Positions 1-8,696 of a stretch of DNA of 64,000 nt are shown here, one piece after another. How positions within the stretch are numbered: the stretch's first letter is position 1; the number at the start of each line of letters is the position of its first letter. The stretch covers positions 1,240,001 through 1,304,000 of the forward strand of contig NZ_CP033932.1 of NCBI RefSeq assembly GCF_003815975.1, read 5' to 3'. The DNA comes from Chryseobacterium bernardetii. Lineage in GTDB: Bacteria; Bacteroidota; Bacteroidia; Flavobacteriales; Weeksellaceae. The position numbers and the translations under genes are program-made. Below the pieces are notes generated by a model, which saw nothing but the letters and a program-made list of their open reading frames with translations, was not told the origin of the DNA and searched no databases.

Positions 1-866
1 ATATCAAAAATCTTTGATTGTCCTATAGTTTTTTTAGGATTGCTCTGTTTGAAGTTCTGAAATATCTCTTCTGCCTCCTCTGTAGCAACAGAAACAAAAT
101 TAACCTCAATTTCAAAATTGTATTTAAGTTTGGCAAGACTGATAGCTTCCCATGCAGAAATTTTCAGGACAGCCGGTCCGGAAAGCCCCCAATGGGTAAT
201 CAAAAGCGGCCCGCTTTCATCAGTCTTTAATTTAGGAATCGAAATCCCTGCATTTTCAAAACTGGTTCCGGGAAGATCTTTTAAAAGATCATCTTTAATA
301 TTAAATGTAAAAAGAGAAGGAACAAGATCAACAATCTTATGGCCCAGATTTTCTATAATTTTTAATGATTTTGGCGAACTTCCGGTAGTATAGACAATAT
401 AATCTGCCTCAAAATCTCCTGAATTGGTCTTTACAAAATATTTTTCATTCTGCCTTTCAATCTCTTTTACACTGCATTTTGTTTGTACAACCACATTTTT
501 CTTTTGAACTTCATTCAAAAAGGTATTGATAATGGTCTGTGAGGAATTGCTTTCAGGAAAAGTCCTGTTATCATTTTCTATTTTTAAAGGAACATTACGC
601 TGATCGAACCATTCCATGGTGTCTCCCGGCTGAAATTTGGTGAATACACTCAATAATTCCTTGTTTCCGCGGGGATAGAACCGGACCAGTTCTCTTGGAT
701 CAAAGCAGGCGTGGGTAACATTGCACCGCCCTCCTCCGGAGATCTTAACTTTCTGAAGCACATCCGAGTTCTGTTCCAATATGGTAATTTTATATTTCTT
801 TTCGTCAAGGTTGGATGCGCAGAAAAAGCCGGCAGCACCGCCTCCGATAATAATGATCTGTTTCAT
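1..866 (-). CDS. BaiN/HI0933-type NAD(P)/FAD-dependent oxidoreductase, 3' part missing
   Basis: The reading frame is open from an ATG at 866 to the left edge, so about 288 N-terminal residues are present of a family usually near 400; the C-terminus lies outside the window. The protein opens with MKQIIIIGGGAAGFFCA, a Rossmann GxGxxG dinucleotide-binding loop for FAD, followed by an acidic residue at the end of the second strand (ILEQN) and the KISGGGRCNVT motif characteristic of the HI0933/BaiN (aminoacetone oxidase-like) flavoprotein family. The later segment LLITHWGLSGPAVLK is also typical of this family. It is transcribed away from the thioesterase gene, with about 115 bases between their start codons. 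The substrate is not predictable from sequence; family members are poorly characterised reductases or oxidases. Confidence 0.85.
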   Translation of the reverse strand, partial: MKQIIIIGGGAAGFFCASNLDEKKYKITILEQNSDVLQKVKISGGGRCNVTHACFDPRELVRFYPRGNKELLSVFTKFQPGDTMEWFDQRNVPLKIENDNRTFPESNSSQTIINTFLNEVQKKNVVVQTKCSVKEIERQNEKYFVKTNSGDFEADYIVYTTGSSPKSLKIIENLGHKIVDLVPSLFTFNIKDDLLKDLPGTSFENAGISIPKLKTDESGPLLITHWGLSGPAVLKISAWEAISLAKLKYNFEIEVNFVSVATEEAEEIFQNFKQSNPKKTIGQSKIFD

Positions 867-934
867 GTGTATGTAATCCTATGCTGAAGATTATTTTTTC
901 AAAAGTACAATTTTTATAAACCATCTTATTTGAG

Positions 935-942
935 TATTTTTG
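935..942 (+). promoter_or_regulatory. Possible -7 element (TAnnTTTG) before the thioesterase
   Basis: The octamer TATTTTTG matches the Bacteroidota -7 consensus TAnnTTTG and lies 39 bases before the chosen ATG at 982. No convincing TTG at the -33 distance was found, so this is only a half-match. Confidence 0.3.
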
Positions 943-981
943 AAGATTATAATTTTTTATTATACCAAAAACGATTTCAGT

Positions 982-1476
982 ATGATTTTCTACCATAAAT
1001 TTGAAGTGCGTTGGAGCGATCTTGATGCTAATAAGCACCTGGCCAATTCATCATATGTACAATATTGTGCGCAAGCCAGAATGGCTTTTATGACTAAGGA
1101 AAAAATGGGTGTTACCCAATTAAGCAGATGGGGAATTGGTCCTGTGATCCTGCACGAAAGATATTCTTTCTTCAAGGAGATCTATGCCGATCAGACGGTT
1201 ATTGTGAGTGTAGAAATTGACGGATGTTCTGATGATTCATCCATCTACCGTTTTCTTCACAAATTCTATACTCCGGATGGGGTACACTGTGCTACCTCCG
1301 AAGCTACTGGTGTTTGGATTGATATGATGCTGAGAAAAATGACGACTCCGCCAGATGATGTGGTGGAAGCCATGAACAAATACAAGAGCCCGGAAACAGT
1401 GGTACTGTCTAAAGAAGATTTTAAAAAGCTTCCTTTCCATCCACATAATATTGACCCGGCAGAATTTAATATATAA
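982..1476 (+). CDS. Acyl-CoA thioesterase, hotdog fold (4HBT/FcbC-YbgC type)
   Basis: A 164-residue single-domain hotdog protein. The N-terminal HKFEVRWSDLDANKHLANS carries the D-x-D-x-x-x-H pattern of 4-hydroxybenzoyl-CoA thioesterase-like enzymes, where the second Asp is the usual catalytic residue, and VWIDMMLRKM fits the C-terminal strand. It probably hydrolyses an acyl-CoA or acyl-ACP thioester in the cytoplasm; the acyl group cannot be read from sequence. An in-frame ATG exists upstream at 940, but the added 14 residues are hydrophobic, overlap the likely promoter and precede the conserved fold, so 982 is preferred. The gene stands alone, divergent from the flavoprotein gene and separated from thiL by a repeat-containing spacer. 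Confidence 0.8.
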   Translation: MIFYHKFEVRWSDLDANKHLANSSYVQYCAQARMAFMTKEKMGVTQLSRWGIGPVILHERYSFFKEIYADQTVIVSVEIDGCSDDSSIYRFLHKFYTPDGVHCATSEATGVWIDMMLRKMTTPPDDVVEAMNKYKSPETVVLSKEDFKKLPFHPHNIDPAEFNI

Positions 1477-1483
1477 ATGATGA

Positions 1484-1550
1484 ATGATAATTGATGCTCT
1501 GAAAAAAGGATAGAAGTAAAATTATCAATTATCGCCTATCAGTTATCATT
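1484..1550. repeat. Short AT-rich inverted/direct repeat cluster in the thioesterase-thiL spacer
   Basis: GATAATTGAT at about 1486-1495 has an exact inverted partner ATCAATTATC at 1524-1533, and AATGATAATTGAT has a nearly exact partner (one G-U) at 1538-1550. No T-tract follows, so a classical terminator is not supported; it looks like degenerate intergenic repeat DNA. Confidence 0.4.
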
Positions 1551-1565
1551 GATAAATAAATTTTT

Positions 1566-2627
1566 ATGTTTGAAGATAAATCACAGGAGCTGACGCCCAT
1601 TTCAAAACTAGGAGAATTTGGTCTTATTAAGCATTTGACGCAGTATTTTCCATTATCCAATGAATCTTCGGAACTTGGAGTAGGAGATGATGCGGCAGTG
1701 ATTAACCCTGACAATAAAAAAGTAGTTCTTACCACGGATGTCCTGGCAGAAGGAGTACATTTTAATTTAGGCTATGTTCCACTGAAGCATTTAGGTTATA
1801 AAGCTGTAGTGGTTAACCTAAGTGACATTGCTGCTATGAATGCAGTTCCTACACAAATTTTGGTTTCTTTGGCTGTTTCCAACCGTTTTCCGGTAGAAGC
1901 GCTTGAAGAAATCTATGCAGGGATCCAGGCAGCGTGTACAAGATATAAAGTAGATCTAATAGGTGGAGACACTACCAGCTCCAATTCCGGATTGGTCATG
2001 AGCATTACGGCTGTAGGAATTGAAGCTGACGAAAATATTGTAAAGAGAAGTGGTGCAAAACCTAATGATCTTCTTGTGGTAACAGGAGATTTGGGTGGTG
2101 CATATATGGGACTTCAGATTTTGGAAAGGGAACATGCCGTTTACCTTGCTGATCCGAATATGCAACCGGAAATGGAAGGCTACGATTATATCCTGGAGAG
2201 ACAATTGAAACCTGAAGCTAGAACAGACGTTAAAAAGATTTTAGAGCAATTGGAAATTAAACCAACTTCCATGATTGATATTTCTGACGGTCTGGCTTCT
2301 GAAATTCTTCATCTTTCAGATCAGTCTAAAGTAGGGTTCAGATTATATGAAGAAAAAATTCCATTAGACAGTCTTACAATTTCCACGGCAGATGAAATGA
2401 ACCTTAATCCTGTAATGACAGCATTAAGCGGTGGTGAAGATTATGAATTACTATTTACAATTTCACCAAATGATTTTGATAAAATTAAAAACCATCCTGA
2501 TTTTACTATTATAGGACATGCAGTAGACAAAGAAGAAGGAAACTTTATGGTGGCGAGAGGGTCTAACCAATTGGTGGCTCTTACCGCCCAGGGTTGGGAT
2601 GCCTTCTTGGGAAATCAAAAAGGATAA
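1566..2627 (+). CDS. thiL: Thiamine-monophosphate kinase ThiL
   Basis: ThiL phosphorylates thiamine monophosphate with ATP to give thiamine pyrophosphate, the last step of cofactor B1 synthesis. The 353-residue protein has the expected AIRS-kinase signatures in order: GVGDDAAVI and LTTDVLAEGVHF near residues 40-65 (metal/nucleotide-binding acidic motifs), NLSDIAAM near 85, LIGGDTTSS near 135, VTGDLGG near 175, IDISDGLASE near 238 and LSGGEDYELLF near 285. The length is slightly above that of the E. coli enzyme, as is usual in Bacteroidota. No other thiamine gene is adjacent and no TPP-riboswitch-like structure was recognised upstream. A rho-independent terminator follows directly. Confidence 0.95.
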   Translation: MFEDKSQELTPISKLGEFGLIKHLTQYFPLSNESSELGVGDDAAVINPDNKKVVLTTDVLAEGVHFNLGYVPLKHLGYKAVVVNLSDIAAMNAVPTQILVSLAVSNRFPVEALEEIYAGIQAACTRYKVDLIGGDTTSSNSGLVMSITAVGIEADENIVKRSGAKPNDLLVVTGDLGGAYMGLQILEREHAVYLADPNMQPEMEGYDYILERQLKPEARTDVKKILEQLEIKPTSMIDISDGLASEILHLSDQSKVGFRLYEEKIPLDSLTISTADEMNLNPVMTALSGGEDYELLFTISPNDFDKIKNHPDFTIIGHAVDKEEGNFMVARGSNQLVALTAQGWDAFLGNQKG

Positions 2628-2654
2628 AATTATATTTAATTTTAAATATTGTAG

Positions 2655-2685
2655 AAAACCGCAGCATTTTTTTTGCTGTGGTTTT
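2655..2685 (+). terminator. Rho-independent terminator of thiL
   Basis: A 12-bp stem AAAACCGCAGCA / TGCTGTGGTTTT (one G-U pair) with a 7-T loop, ending in a T-rich run, 28 bases after the thiL stop. Confidence 0.85.
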
Positions 2686-2718
2686 TGTTTATAGCTTTAT
2701 TATTTTAAAAAAACAGGG

Positions 2719-3537
2719 ATGATTATACAAGAAAAAGAAATACCAACGCACCACCTTACCTCTGAGGAATTTCAGATGAGTACACTGAGTGCAGCAGGCC
2801 CTGAGAATTTTCATGATGTTCACAGGCATAATTTTTTTGAAATTATCTGGTTCATGGAAGTACATGAAAAAAGTCATTTAGAATTGGATTTTGAAAGCTA
2901 TAAGCTTGAGAATAATCAGATATGTATCATAGCACCGGGACAGGCATTCAATATGAAAATAGAGGGAGAGGAAGGATATGCTATGGCAATAAGCCGGGAA
3001 ATTTTCAACGAAGCCTGTGATATAGAATCTGTACTTACTGGAGGAGTACTTCCGTTTTTCTTAGATCCTAAAAATAAACAAACCTGTAGTACGATCCTGT
3101 CATTGATGGAACAGGAATATAATGCAGCATCGAGAACTGAACTCTTGAAGGCTTATCTTAAAGCATTTTGTATTATTATAGGAGAACAGATTAATCCTCA
3201 AGAACCTTTATTGAATGACCGTCAACGCATTCATGACCTGGTAGGACTTATTGAGAAACACTATATAACACATAAGGAGACAGGATTCTATGCCGAAAAA
3301 TTAAAGATAAGCAGCCATCACCTGAATGATATTGTACGCCTTTTGAGAGGAACAACAATAAAAAAGATGATTTCCCAGCGCCTTATCCTGGAAGCTAAAA
3401 GAGAACTGAGTTTTGGAGCACTCACAGTGAAGGAGATCGCTTTTAAGCTTGGTTTTAACGATGCTTCATATTTTTCAAGGTTTTTCAAGAAACATACAGG
3501 CCAAACTCCCGAATCTTTTAAGAATAATGAAAAGTGA
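2719..3537 (+). CDS. AraC-family transcriptional regulator
   Basis: A 272-residue regulator with the standard two-part plan. The N-terminal half has a cupin-like ligand-sensing fold starting at HRHNFFEIIWF and IIAPGQAFNM. The C-terminal 100 residues carry two helix-turn-helix units; the second is LTVKEIAFKLGFNDASYFSR followed by FKKHTGQTPESF, the AraC family signature. It is 169 bases upstream of and co-directional with a Bcr/CflA exporter, so control of that exporter is a reasonable inference, although the long spacer suggests the exporter has its own promoter. The inducer is unknown. Confidence 0.88.
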   Translation: MIIQEKEIPTHHLTSEEFQMSTLSAAGPENFHDVHRHNFFEIIWFMEVHEKSHLELDFESYKLENNQICIIAPGQAFNMKIEGEEGYAMAISREIFNEACDIESVLTGGVLPFFLDPKNKQTCSTILSLMEQEYNAASRTELLKAYLKAFCIIIGEQINPQEPLLNDRQRIHDLVGLIEKHYITHKETGFYAEKLKISSHHLNDIVRLLRGTTIKKMISQRLILEAKRELSFGALTVKEIAFKLGFNDASYFSRFFKKHTGQTPESFKNNEK

Positions 3538-3706
3538 TAATCTTCATTATTTACAGTTTTGATGTATATAAATAAGCAATATTTATTTATTTCTACGCTT
3601 TAACCCCCAATTTGTCCTATACTTTCTCCAGTTCTTTTATTGTAATATTTTGCTTTTTAAGGCAATTTTGCATCCTGAAAAAAATCGCCTGTGAAGGCTT
3701 AAGTTT

Positions 3707-4915
3707 ATGAAGAAGTTAAGTATTGTAGTGTTTATTTTAGCGCTGCTCAACACGTTGGAATCATTGAGTATAGATCTTTATCTTCCTGCTTTTCCAAGCA
3801 TGGCCGAAATTTTTAAAACGGATATCGGACATATTCAGATTTCTATCTCGGTTTTCTTTGCCGGATTTGCACTCGGACAGTTATTATGGGGCCCCTTATC
3901 AGACAGAACAGGACGTAAACCCATGCTGTACTGTGGTCTTTTCCTTTTTATCATAGGTGCAGCAGCTATTTATTTTACTTCAGATATTTACGTTTTATGG
4001 AGCATGCGTTTCTTACAGGCATTTGGAGGAAGCGCGGGGATTGTGATCGGAAGAGCTGTTATTATTGACCTTTATGATAAACAGAAATCTGTAACCATTT
4101 TTGCACAACAATCTCAGATCAGTGGTATTGCTCCCATTATAGCTCCTTTAATGGGAAGCATATTTCTTAAATACTGGGGTTGGAACAGTTCATTTGCTTT
4201 CCTGTGTATTATGGGATTGATTACATTCTTCATGGTATATAAATATATTCCGGAGACCAATACGAAAATCAGTCAGCCAGAGGATGTGCCAACAGATGAG
4301 AAAGGGTTAAAAGAGCAGCTGAAAATGATTATTTCCAATAAAGAATTCATCCAAAGTACAATGGTGGGAAGTATTGCATTTGCGTCATTAATTATCTATA
4401 TCTCAAATGCCCCGTTCTTATTTATGGAAATTCACGGATTTTCCAGTGAGACTTTCAGCTTTATATTCGCATTCAATTCATTGGCCCTCATCACAGCGGC
4501 TTATATTACGCCAAGGCTAATCAAGAGAATGAGCAATTCAACTCTTTTATTTGTCGCAACTTTAATACTTCTGGTGGTATGTACTCTTCATATTTTGATA
4601 GCTGCAGAAAATTTTTCTATGGTATTGGAAATAGGGATGCTGTATCTATCACTGCTGGCTATTGGAATATTGTTTCCTCTTACTTCAGCACATGCGTTGT
4701 CTCCTTTTAAAGAAGGGAGAGGTACAGCTGCAGCACTTTTTGGATTCTTACAGTTGATAGTTACCTTTTTAATGTCGGGATTACTAGGTCTTTTAGAAGC
4801 AGATTCTATTATGCCAATGGTGATAACCCGTGCCGGAATGAGCTTAATTGCTGTATGGTTTGCATATCAGATAATTAAGGATAAGAAAGCGGTGATGCAG
4901 AAATCTGTTGTTTAA
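3707..4915 (+). CDS. Bcr/CflA-family multidrug MFS transporter
   Basis: A 402-residue 12-TM major facilitator of the DHA1 (Bcr/CflA) type, which exports drugs in exchange for protons across the inner membrane. The N-terminal LNTLESLSIDLYLPAFPSM matches the family's TM1 motif (D-x-Y-L-P), and the loop 2-3 motif A is GPLSDRTGRKPM. The motif-C region lies around residues 130-145 (SQISGIAPIIAPLMGS). A large cytoplasmic loop with charged residues (about 190-215) divides the two six-helix halves. The start at 3707 gives a TM helix from residue 3, as usual. It sits behind an AraC-type regulator, which may sense a substrate; the drug specificity is not deducible. Confidence 0.9.
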   Translation: MKKLSIVVFILALLNTLESLSIDLYLPAFPSMAEIFKTDIGHIQISISVFFAGFALGQLLWGPLSDRTGRKPMLYCGLFLFIIGAAAIYFTSDIYVLWSMRFLQAFGGSAGIVIGRAVIIDLYDKQKSVTIFAQQSQISGIAPIIAPLMGSIFLKYWGWNSSFAFLCIMGLITFFMVYKYIPETNTKISQPEDVPTDEKGLKEQLKMIISNKEFIQSTMVGSIAFASLIIYISNAPFLFMEIHGFSSETFSFIFAFNSLALITAAYITPRLIKRMSNSTLLFVATLILLVVCTLHILIAAENFSMVLEIGMLYLSLLAIGILFPLTSAHALSPFKEGRGTAAALFGFLQLIVTFLMSGLLGLLEADSIMPMVITRAGMSLIAVWFAYQIIKDKKAVMQKSVV

Positions 4916-5081
4916 TCAGTAATTCAATAAACTAATCGTAACTTCCATATTGCCTAATCTGACTTCGTGCCCATTGAGCTTTATCCTTTCGTTGCTTCTA
5001 TTGGTCACACTATTCAGGCACTTAATCAAGTAATTTTTGTAGAAAATAACCAAAAGGCTCTCTTTGCATAAAATTTAGAAT

Positions 5082-5990
5082 ATGAAAAGAAACCTTTTGA
5101 CGGCTTTATGCTGTCTGCTGCCGTTAGGATATTGGGTAAATGCACAGTCGGGAATCTCTGCCGAACTTAAAACAGAATATATTCCAGCTTCTAATTATAT
5201 CCGTCCGGAAGACAGCGTAAAGACAAATTCCAAAAGTGATTTTAAAAGGGTAGACCTTAATCTGAGTATTCCGTTATCTGTAAAAAAAGATAAAGAAGGT
5301 AAGGTAAGTGCATGGTCTATGCTCCTGAGCGGATCTTACGCAAAAATGTCTCACAAGAATTACGAAACACCTTTATTTCCGGATCAGATGCTGAACGCCC
5401 AGGTCGGATTGCAGCATGTAAGACCTCTAGGAAAGAAATGGAGTATAATGATGATGGCTTCAGTTGGTGTATACACAGATATGGAAAAGATAAGCTTTGA
5501 TGATGTTCTGGGCCAGGGAGGGATCGTATTTATCAGGCATTTTAATCCTAATCTTGCTTTGGGAGTAGGTCCGGTGCTTACTACAGCATTTGGAGTTCCA
5601 ATGGTTTTGCCATGGGTCTATTTCGACTGGAAAACCAATGGAAAGGTGAAATTCAGGATCAATTTCCCGGAAGGTGCAGAAGTTGGCTATCAGTTCACAG
5701 ACGTTTTTACCTTGAAAGCAGTGGTTAACCTCAGCGGAATGACCGTAGAAAGGAATAAAAACGGAGAATCTATTATGTTTGGTTATCAGCAGATTACAGC
5801 AGGTCTCCGGCCGGAAATAAAGGTCAATGATAAGCTGAGTATTGGCATTACGGGAGGATCAACCCTGGTGAGAAGTTTCACAGAAAGTGAGCGCAAGATC
5901 AAGAGCATTTTTAAAGATAAAAACATTGCAGATCCTAAGTTTTCCAGTACATTTTATGCAGCAGTATCCTTGCGCTGGAACCTGCCTTAA
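5082..5990 (+). CDS. DUF6268-like outer-membrane beta-barrel protein
   Basis: A 302-residue protein with a cleavable signal peptide (MKRNLLTALCCLLPLGYWVNAQ, cleavage expected after the A-Q region). The mature part is a run of amphipathic beta strands with aromatic girdles (LNLSIPLSV, WSMLLSGSYAKM, WSIMMMASVGVY, LALGVGPVLTTAFG) and ends in ALRWNLP-like aromatic residues, typical of outer-membrane barrels. The GYQQITAGLRPEIKV segment resembles the DUF6268 family of Bacteroidota; that family assignment is from memory of its pattern. It is monocistronic with a 166-base leader. Function unknown. Confidence 0.7.
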   Translation: MKRNLLTALCCLLPLGYWVNAQSGISAELKTEYIPASNYIRPEDSVKTNSKSDFKRVDLNLSIPLSVKKDKEGKVSAWSMLLSGSYAKMSHKNYETPLFPDQMLNAQVGLQHVRPLGKKWSIMMMASVGVYTDMEKISFDDVLGQGGIVFIRHFNPNLALGVGPVLTTAFGVPMVLPWVYFDWKTNGKVKFRINFPEGAEVGYQFTDVFTLKAVVNLSGMTVERNKNGESIMFGYQQITAGLRPEIKVNDKLSIGITGGSTLVRSFTESERKIKSIFKDKNIADPKFSSTFYAAVSLRWNLP

Positions 5991-6073
5991 AATATGAGAA
6001 ATGAGGCCGGATGTAGTTATTTGTTCTATTTTTTAATCTGAATAATTCCCCCAACACCTTCCGGCCTTCTCAT

Positions 6074-6808
6074 TTATTTACTAATAAGCTTCTTATATAC
6101 CACCTGATTGAGCAATTCTTCTTTTCGGGTACGGGAAATAGGAAGTTCTGTTTTATTGATAAACAAACGGCCGCCCGAAATCATATCAATATGAATGATA
6201 TTGATTAAAAACGACTTATGAATCCTGAAAAAATGTTCGGAAGGCAAAGATTCTTCAATCGCTTTCATAGTCTGATGAATAACAAGGGACTTATCCTTAA
6301 AATGCAGCTTGGTATAGTTCTGCATGCTCTCAATATATAAAATATCCACCCAGGAGACTTTAATAAAGGTGTCAGATTGTCTTACGTACAGAAATGGATC
6401 ATCCAAAGGGGTATTTTTCTTTAATTTTTCATTGATGATAAACTGCTGCTGGGCTTTATTCACAGCCTGATAAAAACGGTTAAAGGCAATTGGCTTTAAA
6501 AGATAATCCACCACCTGAAGCCGGAATCCTTCCAGAGCGTATTCAGAATAAGCTGTTGTTAAGATACATAAAGGAGGATTTTCAAGCTGCTCCAGGAAAT
6601 CGATACCATTCAGATAGGGCATATTAATATCCAGGAAAAGAAGATCTATTTCGCTTTCCTTTACCCTGGCATCTGCTTCCAGAGCTGTAGCGCAGGTTTC
6701 TTCTACAGATAAAAAATCAATTTGGTTTGCCAGCTCCTTAAGGTGGAATCTGGCCAAAGGCTCATCATCTACGATCAGGCATTTCATTTTAGGGATATTA
6801 TTACTCAT
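6074..6808 (-). CDS. LytTR-family response regulator
   Basis: A 244-residue DNA-binding response regulator. The receiver domain (residues about 8-125) has the acidic pocket VDDEP at 14-18, the phospho-acceptor Asp60 in LLFLDINMP, the conserved Thr in LTTAYS and the Lys in LLKPIAF. The C-terminal LytTR domain runs from about 140 (DPFLYVRQSDTFIKV) to the end and includes YIESMQNYTKLH and FFRIHKSFLINI. It overlaps the 3' end of the upstream histidine kinase gene by 8 bases, so the two are translationally coupled and form a cognate pair. Targets are unknown; the neighbouring PorT-like barrel gene is a candidate but has its own terminator. Confidence 0.92.
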   Translation of the reverse strand: MSNNIPKMKCLIVDDEPLARFHLKELANQIDFLSVEETCATALEADARVKESEIDLLFLDINMPYLNGIDFLEQLENPPLCILTTAYSEYALEGFRLQVVDYLLKPIAFNRFYQAVNKAQQQFIINEKLKKNTPLDDPFLYVRQSDTFIKVSWVDILYIESMQNYTKLHFKDKSLVIHQTMKAIEESLPSEHFFRIHKSFLINIIHIDMISGGRLFINKTELPISRTRKEELLNQVVYKKLISK

Positions 6809-7850
6809 TTTCAGACAGTTTTAAGGTTAGGGTCACTTTATAGACAAGGTTATCAGATTCAATTTTAAGGTCATAAGCATCAGGATATTGCAATTTCAGG
6901 CGTTTTTTTACATTTTGAAGCCCAATTCCTCCATCCTTCTTTTTATGAACAGCTATTTCTGAATAGGAGTTTTCAACATAAAAGAAAAAGTTATTGTTTT
7001 CTTCCTTGCAGAAGATTTTAACATAACCGGTTTGCCCGGGAAGTCTGCACACGTATTTGAAAGCATTTTCTATAAAAGGAACCAAAAGTAATGGAGCAAT
7101 AGAAGCTTTTTTGTTATCAATTTGCCATTGGGCTTTTACATCCAGTTCGTTTCCCCACCTGAGTTTTTCTACCTCAACAAGGTTTTGGAGATATTCAATT
7201 TCTTTACCCAAAGGAACCAGTGGCTGATTGCAATGATAAAGCTGATACCGGAGAATATCTGAAAATTTCATCAGTAAAAAATCAGCAAGCTGGATATCCG
7301 TTTTCATCAGAATATGAATATGGTTCAGGATATTAAATACCACATGTGGGTTGATCTGATCCTGCAGAAGCTTGAGCTGGTTTTCAAGATGAGCCTGCTG
7401 AAGGAGAATATGATCACGCTCTATTCTTCCATGTTCATTATAGAATTTTACACCACATGCTGCTCCGTTGATTAGAAATGAGGCAGGCAGAGACATATAA
7501 AAGCCCTTCCACAAAAAAGGTAAATGGTCTCTGAAGTTTTCCGGAAGCTCATCTTTGGGCTCAACTTCAAGATAAGTGAATATAACAGAGAAAACCAGGC
7601 TAAGCATGAAAATCAACAGTATCAACTGTATCAGAAACCGTTTCATTTTCTTTTCCCGAAGTGCTTTCGGCAGAAGCTTATTGGTTAAAAAGTGAGTAAA
7701 TGTAAACGAAAATGCTGCAATTATCGCAGCCTGGGTCATCGCAAGATAAATATCTGTTGTGCTCTGGAAATTAAACCACAATACAATCGCTAATACAAGC
7801 CAGAAAATAAAAGTAAATATATATTCTTTTAAGATAAAAGATTTTGTCAT
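6801..7850 (-). CDS. LytS/YehU-type sensor histidine kinase
   Basis: A 349-residue inner-membrane kinase. Four predicted TM helices lie at about residues 10-28, 34-55, 71-93 and 112-134, then a short coiled linker leads to the His_kinase domain, with phospho-acceptor His169 in LQDQINPHVVFNILN. The GHKL ATPase motifs follow: the N box in LLVPFIENAFKYV and the G box in DGGIGLQNVKKRL. There is no large extracytoplasmic domain, so sensing probably occurs in or near the membrane. The gene overlaps its response regulator by 8 bases. A terminator upstream (7877-7907) isolates this pair from the barrel gene behind it. The stimulus is unknown. Confidence 0.92.
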   Translation of the reverse strand: MTKSFILKEYIFTFIFWLVLAIVLWFNFQSTTDIYLAMTQAAIIAAFSFTFTHFLTNKLLPKALREKKMKRFLIQLILLIFMLSLVFSVIFTYLEVEPKDELPENFRDHLPFLWKGFYMSLPASFLINGAACGVKFYNEHGRIERDHILLQQAHLENQLKLLQDQINPHVVFNILNHIHILMKTDIQLADFLLMKFSDILRYQLYHCNQPLVPLGKEIEYLQNLVEVEKLRWGNELDVKAQWQIDNKKASIAPLLLVPFIENAFKYVCRLPGQTGYVKIFCKEENNNFFFYVENSYSEIAVHKKKDGGIGLQNVKKRLKLQYPDAYDLKIESDNLVYKVTLTLKLSENE

Positions 7851-7876
7851 AGAATTGGAAATAGGTTGATAAAAAA

Positions 7877-7907
7877 ATTAGAAACTGCAGGGAAAACAGT
7901 TTCTAAT
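7877..7907 (-). terminator. Terminator of the PorT-like barrel gene
   Basis: On the minus strand ATTAGAAACTG / CAGTTTCTAAT form a perfect 11-bp stem with a 9-base loop, followed by seven T. It ends the 7929-8525 transcript before the kinase gene. Confidence 0.85.
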
Positions 7908-7928
7908 GGTAAATATAATTTAAGTTTT

Positions 7929-8525
7929 TTAGAACAGGAAATAACCTATCCCAAGGCTAAAGCTGTGGGGTTTGGATTTAAATTCCTTACTGATGCTGGA
8001 TAGCCCGTGTTCATATCTGAGATCTACCGTGAAGTTTTTATAATCCACTCCTATTCCTCCAGTAACTCCTATATTGGACTTGTCAAACTTATTAAAACCT
8101 TCCTGCAGCGATTCAGAAACCGATAATTTATTGTTGAAAGCATAGCTGTAAACACCTCCGGCAAATGCTCTTACATTAAAATCATCAGTTTTAATGAATT
8201 TGTATCCAATGACTACGGGAATATCAATGGCATTCCAGGTTAGCTTTGCAGATCCTAGGTCTTTTGCTTCGTAAGAGGTCTTTCTTTTGTTGAATAAAGC
8301 ATCTCCTTGTACATACAGGCTTCCAATATCCAACCTTGCCATTACCCCTGCCTGATAGCCGAAACCGTATTTTCCTTCCAAGGAAGAAGACTCCGTTGAG
8401 GTTTTTGTAAAATTTGCACCGCCCTTTATGCCTATGTGAAGCGGTGAAGTTTGCTGAGCCTGAGTCTCCATAGAACAAGTGATGCATAGTAACAAAGAGC
8501 AGAATGCTAAAAATTGTTGTTTCAT
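7929..8525 (-). CDS. PorT-family outer-membrane beta-barrel protein (OMP_b-brl_2 type)
   Basis: A 198-residue small barrel. Residues 1-23 form a signal peptide (MKQQFLAFCSLLLCITC, then ETQAQQ at the cleavage region). The mature protein opens with LHIGIKGGANFTKTS, the classic first strand of PorT-like barrels, then GYQAGVMARLDIGSLYVQ and later VDLRYEHGLSSI and FSLGIGYFLF, ending in an aromatic residue as barrel proteins do. It has its own terminator, so it is a single-gene unit upstream of a LytS/LytTR pair. The role of this widespread Bacteroidota family is generally unknown, and this one could be structural or sensory. Confidence 0.82.
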   Translation of the reverse strand: MKQQFLAFCSLLLCITCSMETQAQQTSPLHIGIKGGANFTKTSTESSSLEGKYGFGYQAGVMARLDIGSLYVQGDALFNKRKTSYEAKDLGSAKLTWNAIDIPVVIGYKFIKTDDFNVRAFAGGVYSYAFNNKLSVSESLQEGFNKFDKSNIGVTGGIGVDYKNFTVDLRYEHGLSSISKEFKSKPHSFSLGIGYFLF

Positions 8526-8668
8526 AAATTGATTACTTTTAAAATTTGATGCAAAACAACAAATCTGAAATATGAGTGGAAATTTTATTTGATGAGTGGC
8601 AGAGATACTTTGACGAGAATACGGTTTTGGATGAATAAAAATGGAAGCCGGGAAATGAGGAAAAGAAA

Positions 8669-8689
8669 AACCCGCTGTTAAAGCGGGTT
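8669..8689 (-). terminator. Terminator of the pepT/TonB-C operon
   Basis: The 8-bp perfect stem AACCCGCT / AGCGGGTT with a 5-base loop is followed on the minus strand by TTTTTCTTTT. It lies just past the stop at 8697. Confidence 0.85.
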
Positions 8690-8696
8690 GGTTGTG

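Noticed and set aside
940..981. Upstream in-frame ATG for the thioesterase
   Set aside because: The extra residues lie on top of the probable promoter and have no hotdog-domain counterpart.
6005..6066. Hairpin GGCCGGA / TCCGGCC between the DUF6268 gene and the LytTR gene
   Set aside because: The loop is about 48 bases and no T-tract follows on either strand, so it is not a credible terminator, although the arms match.
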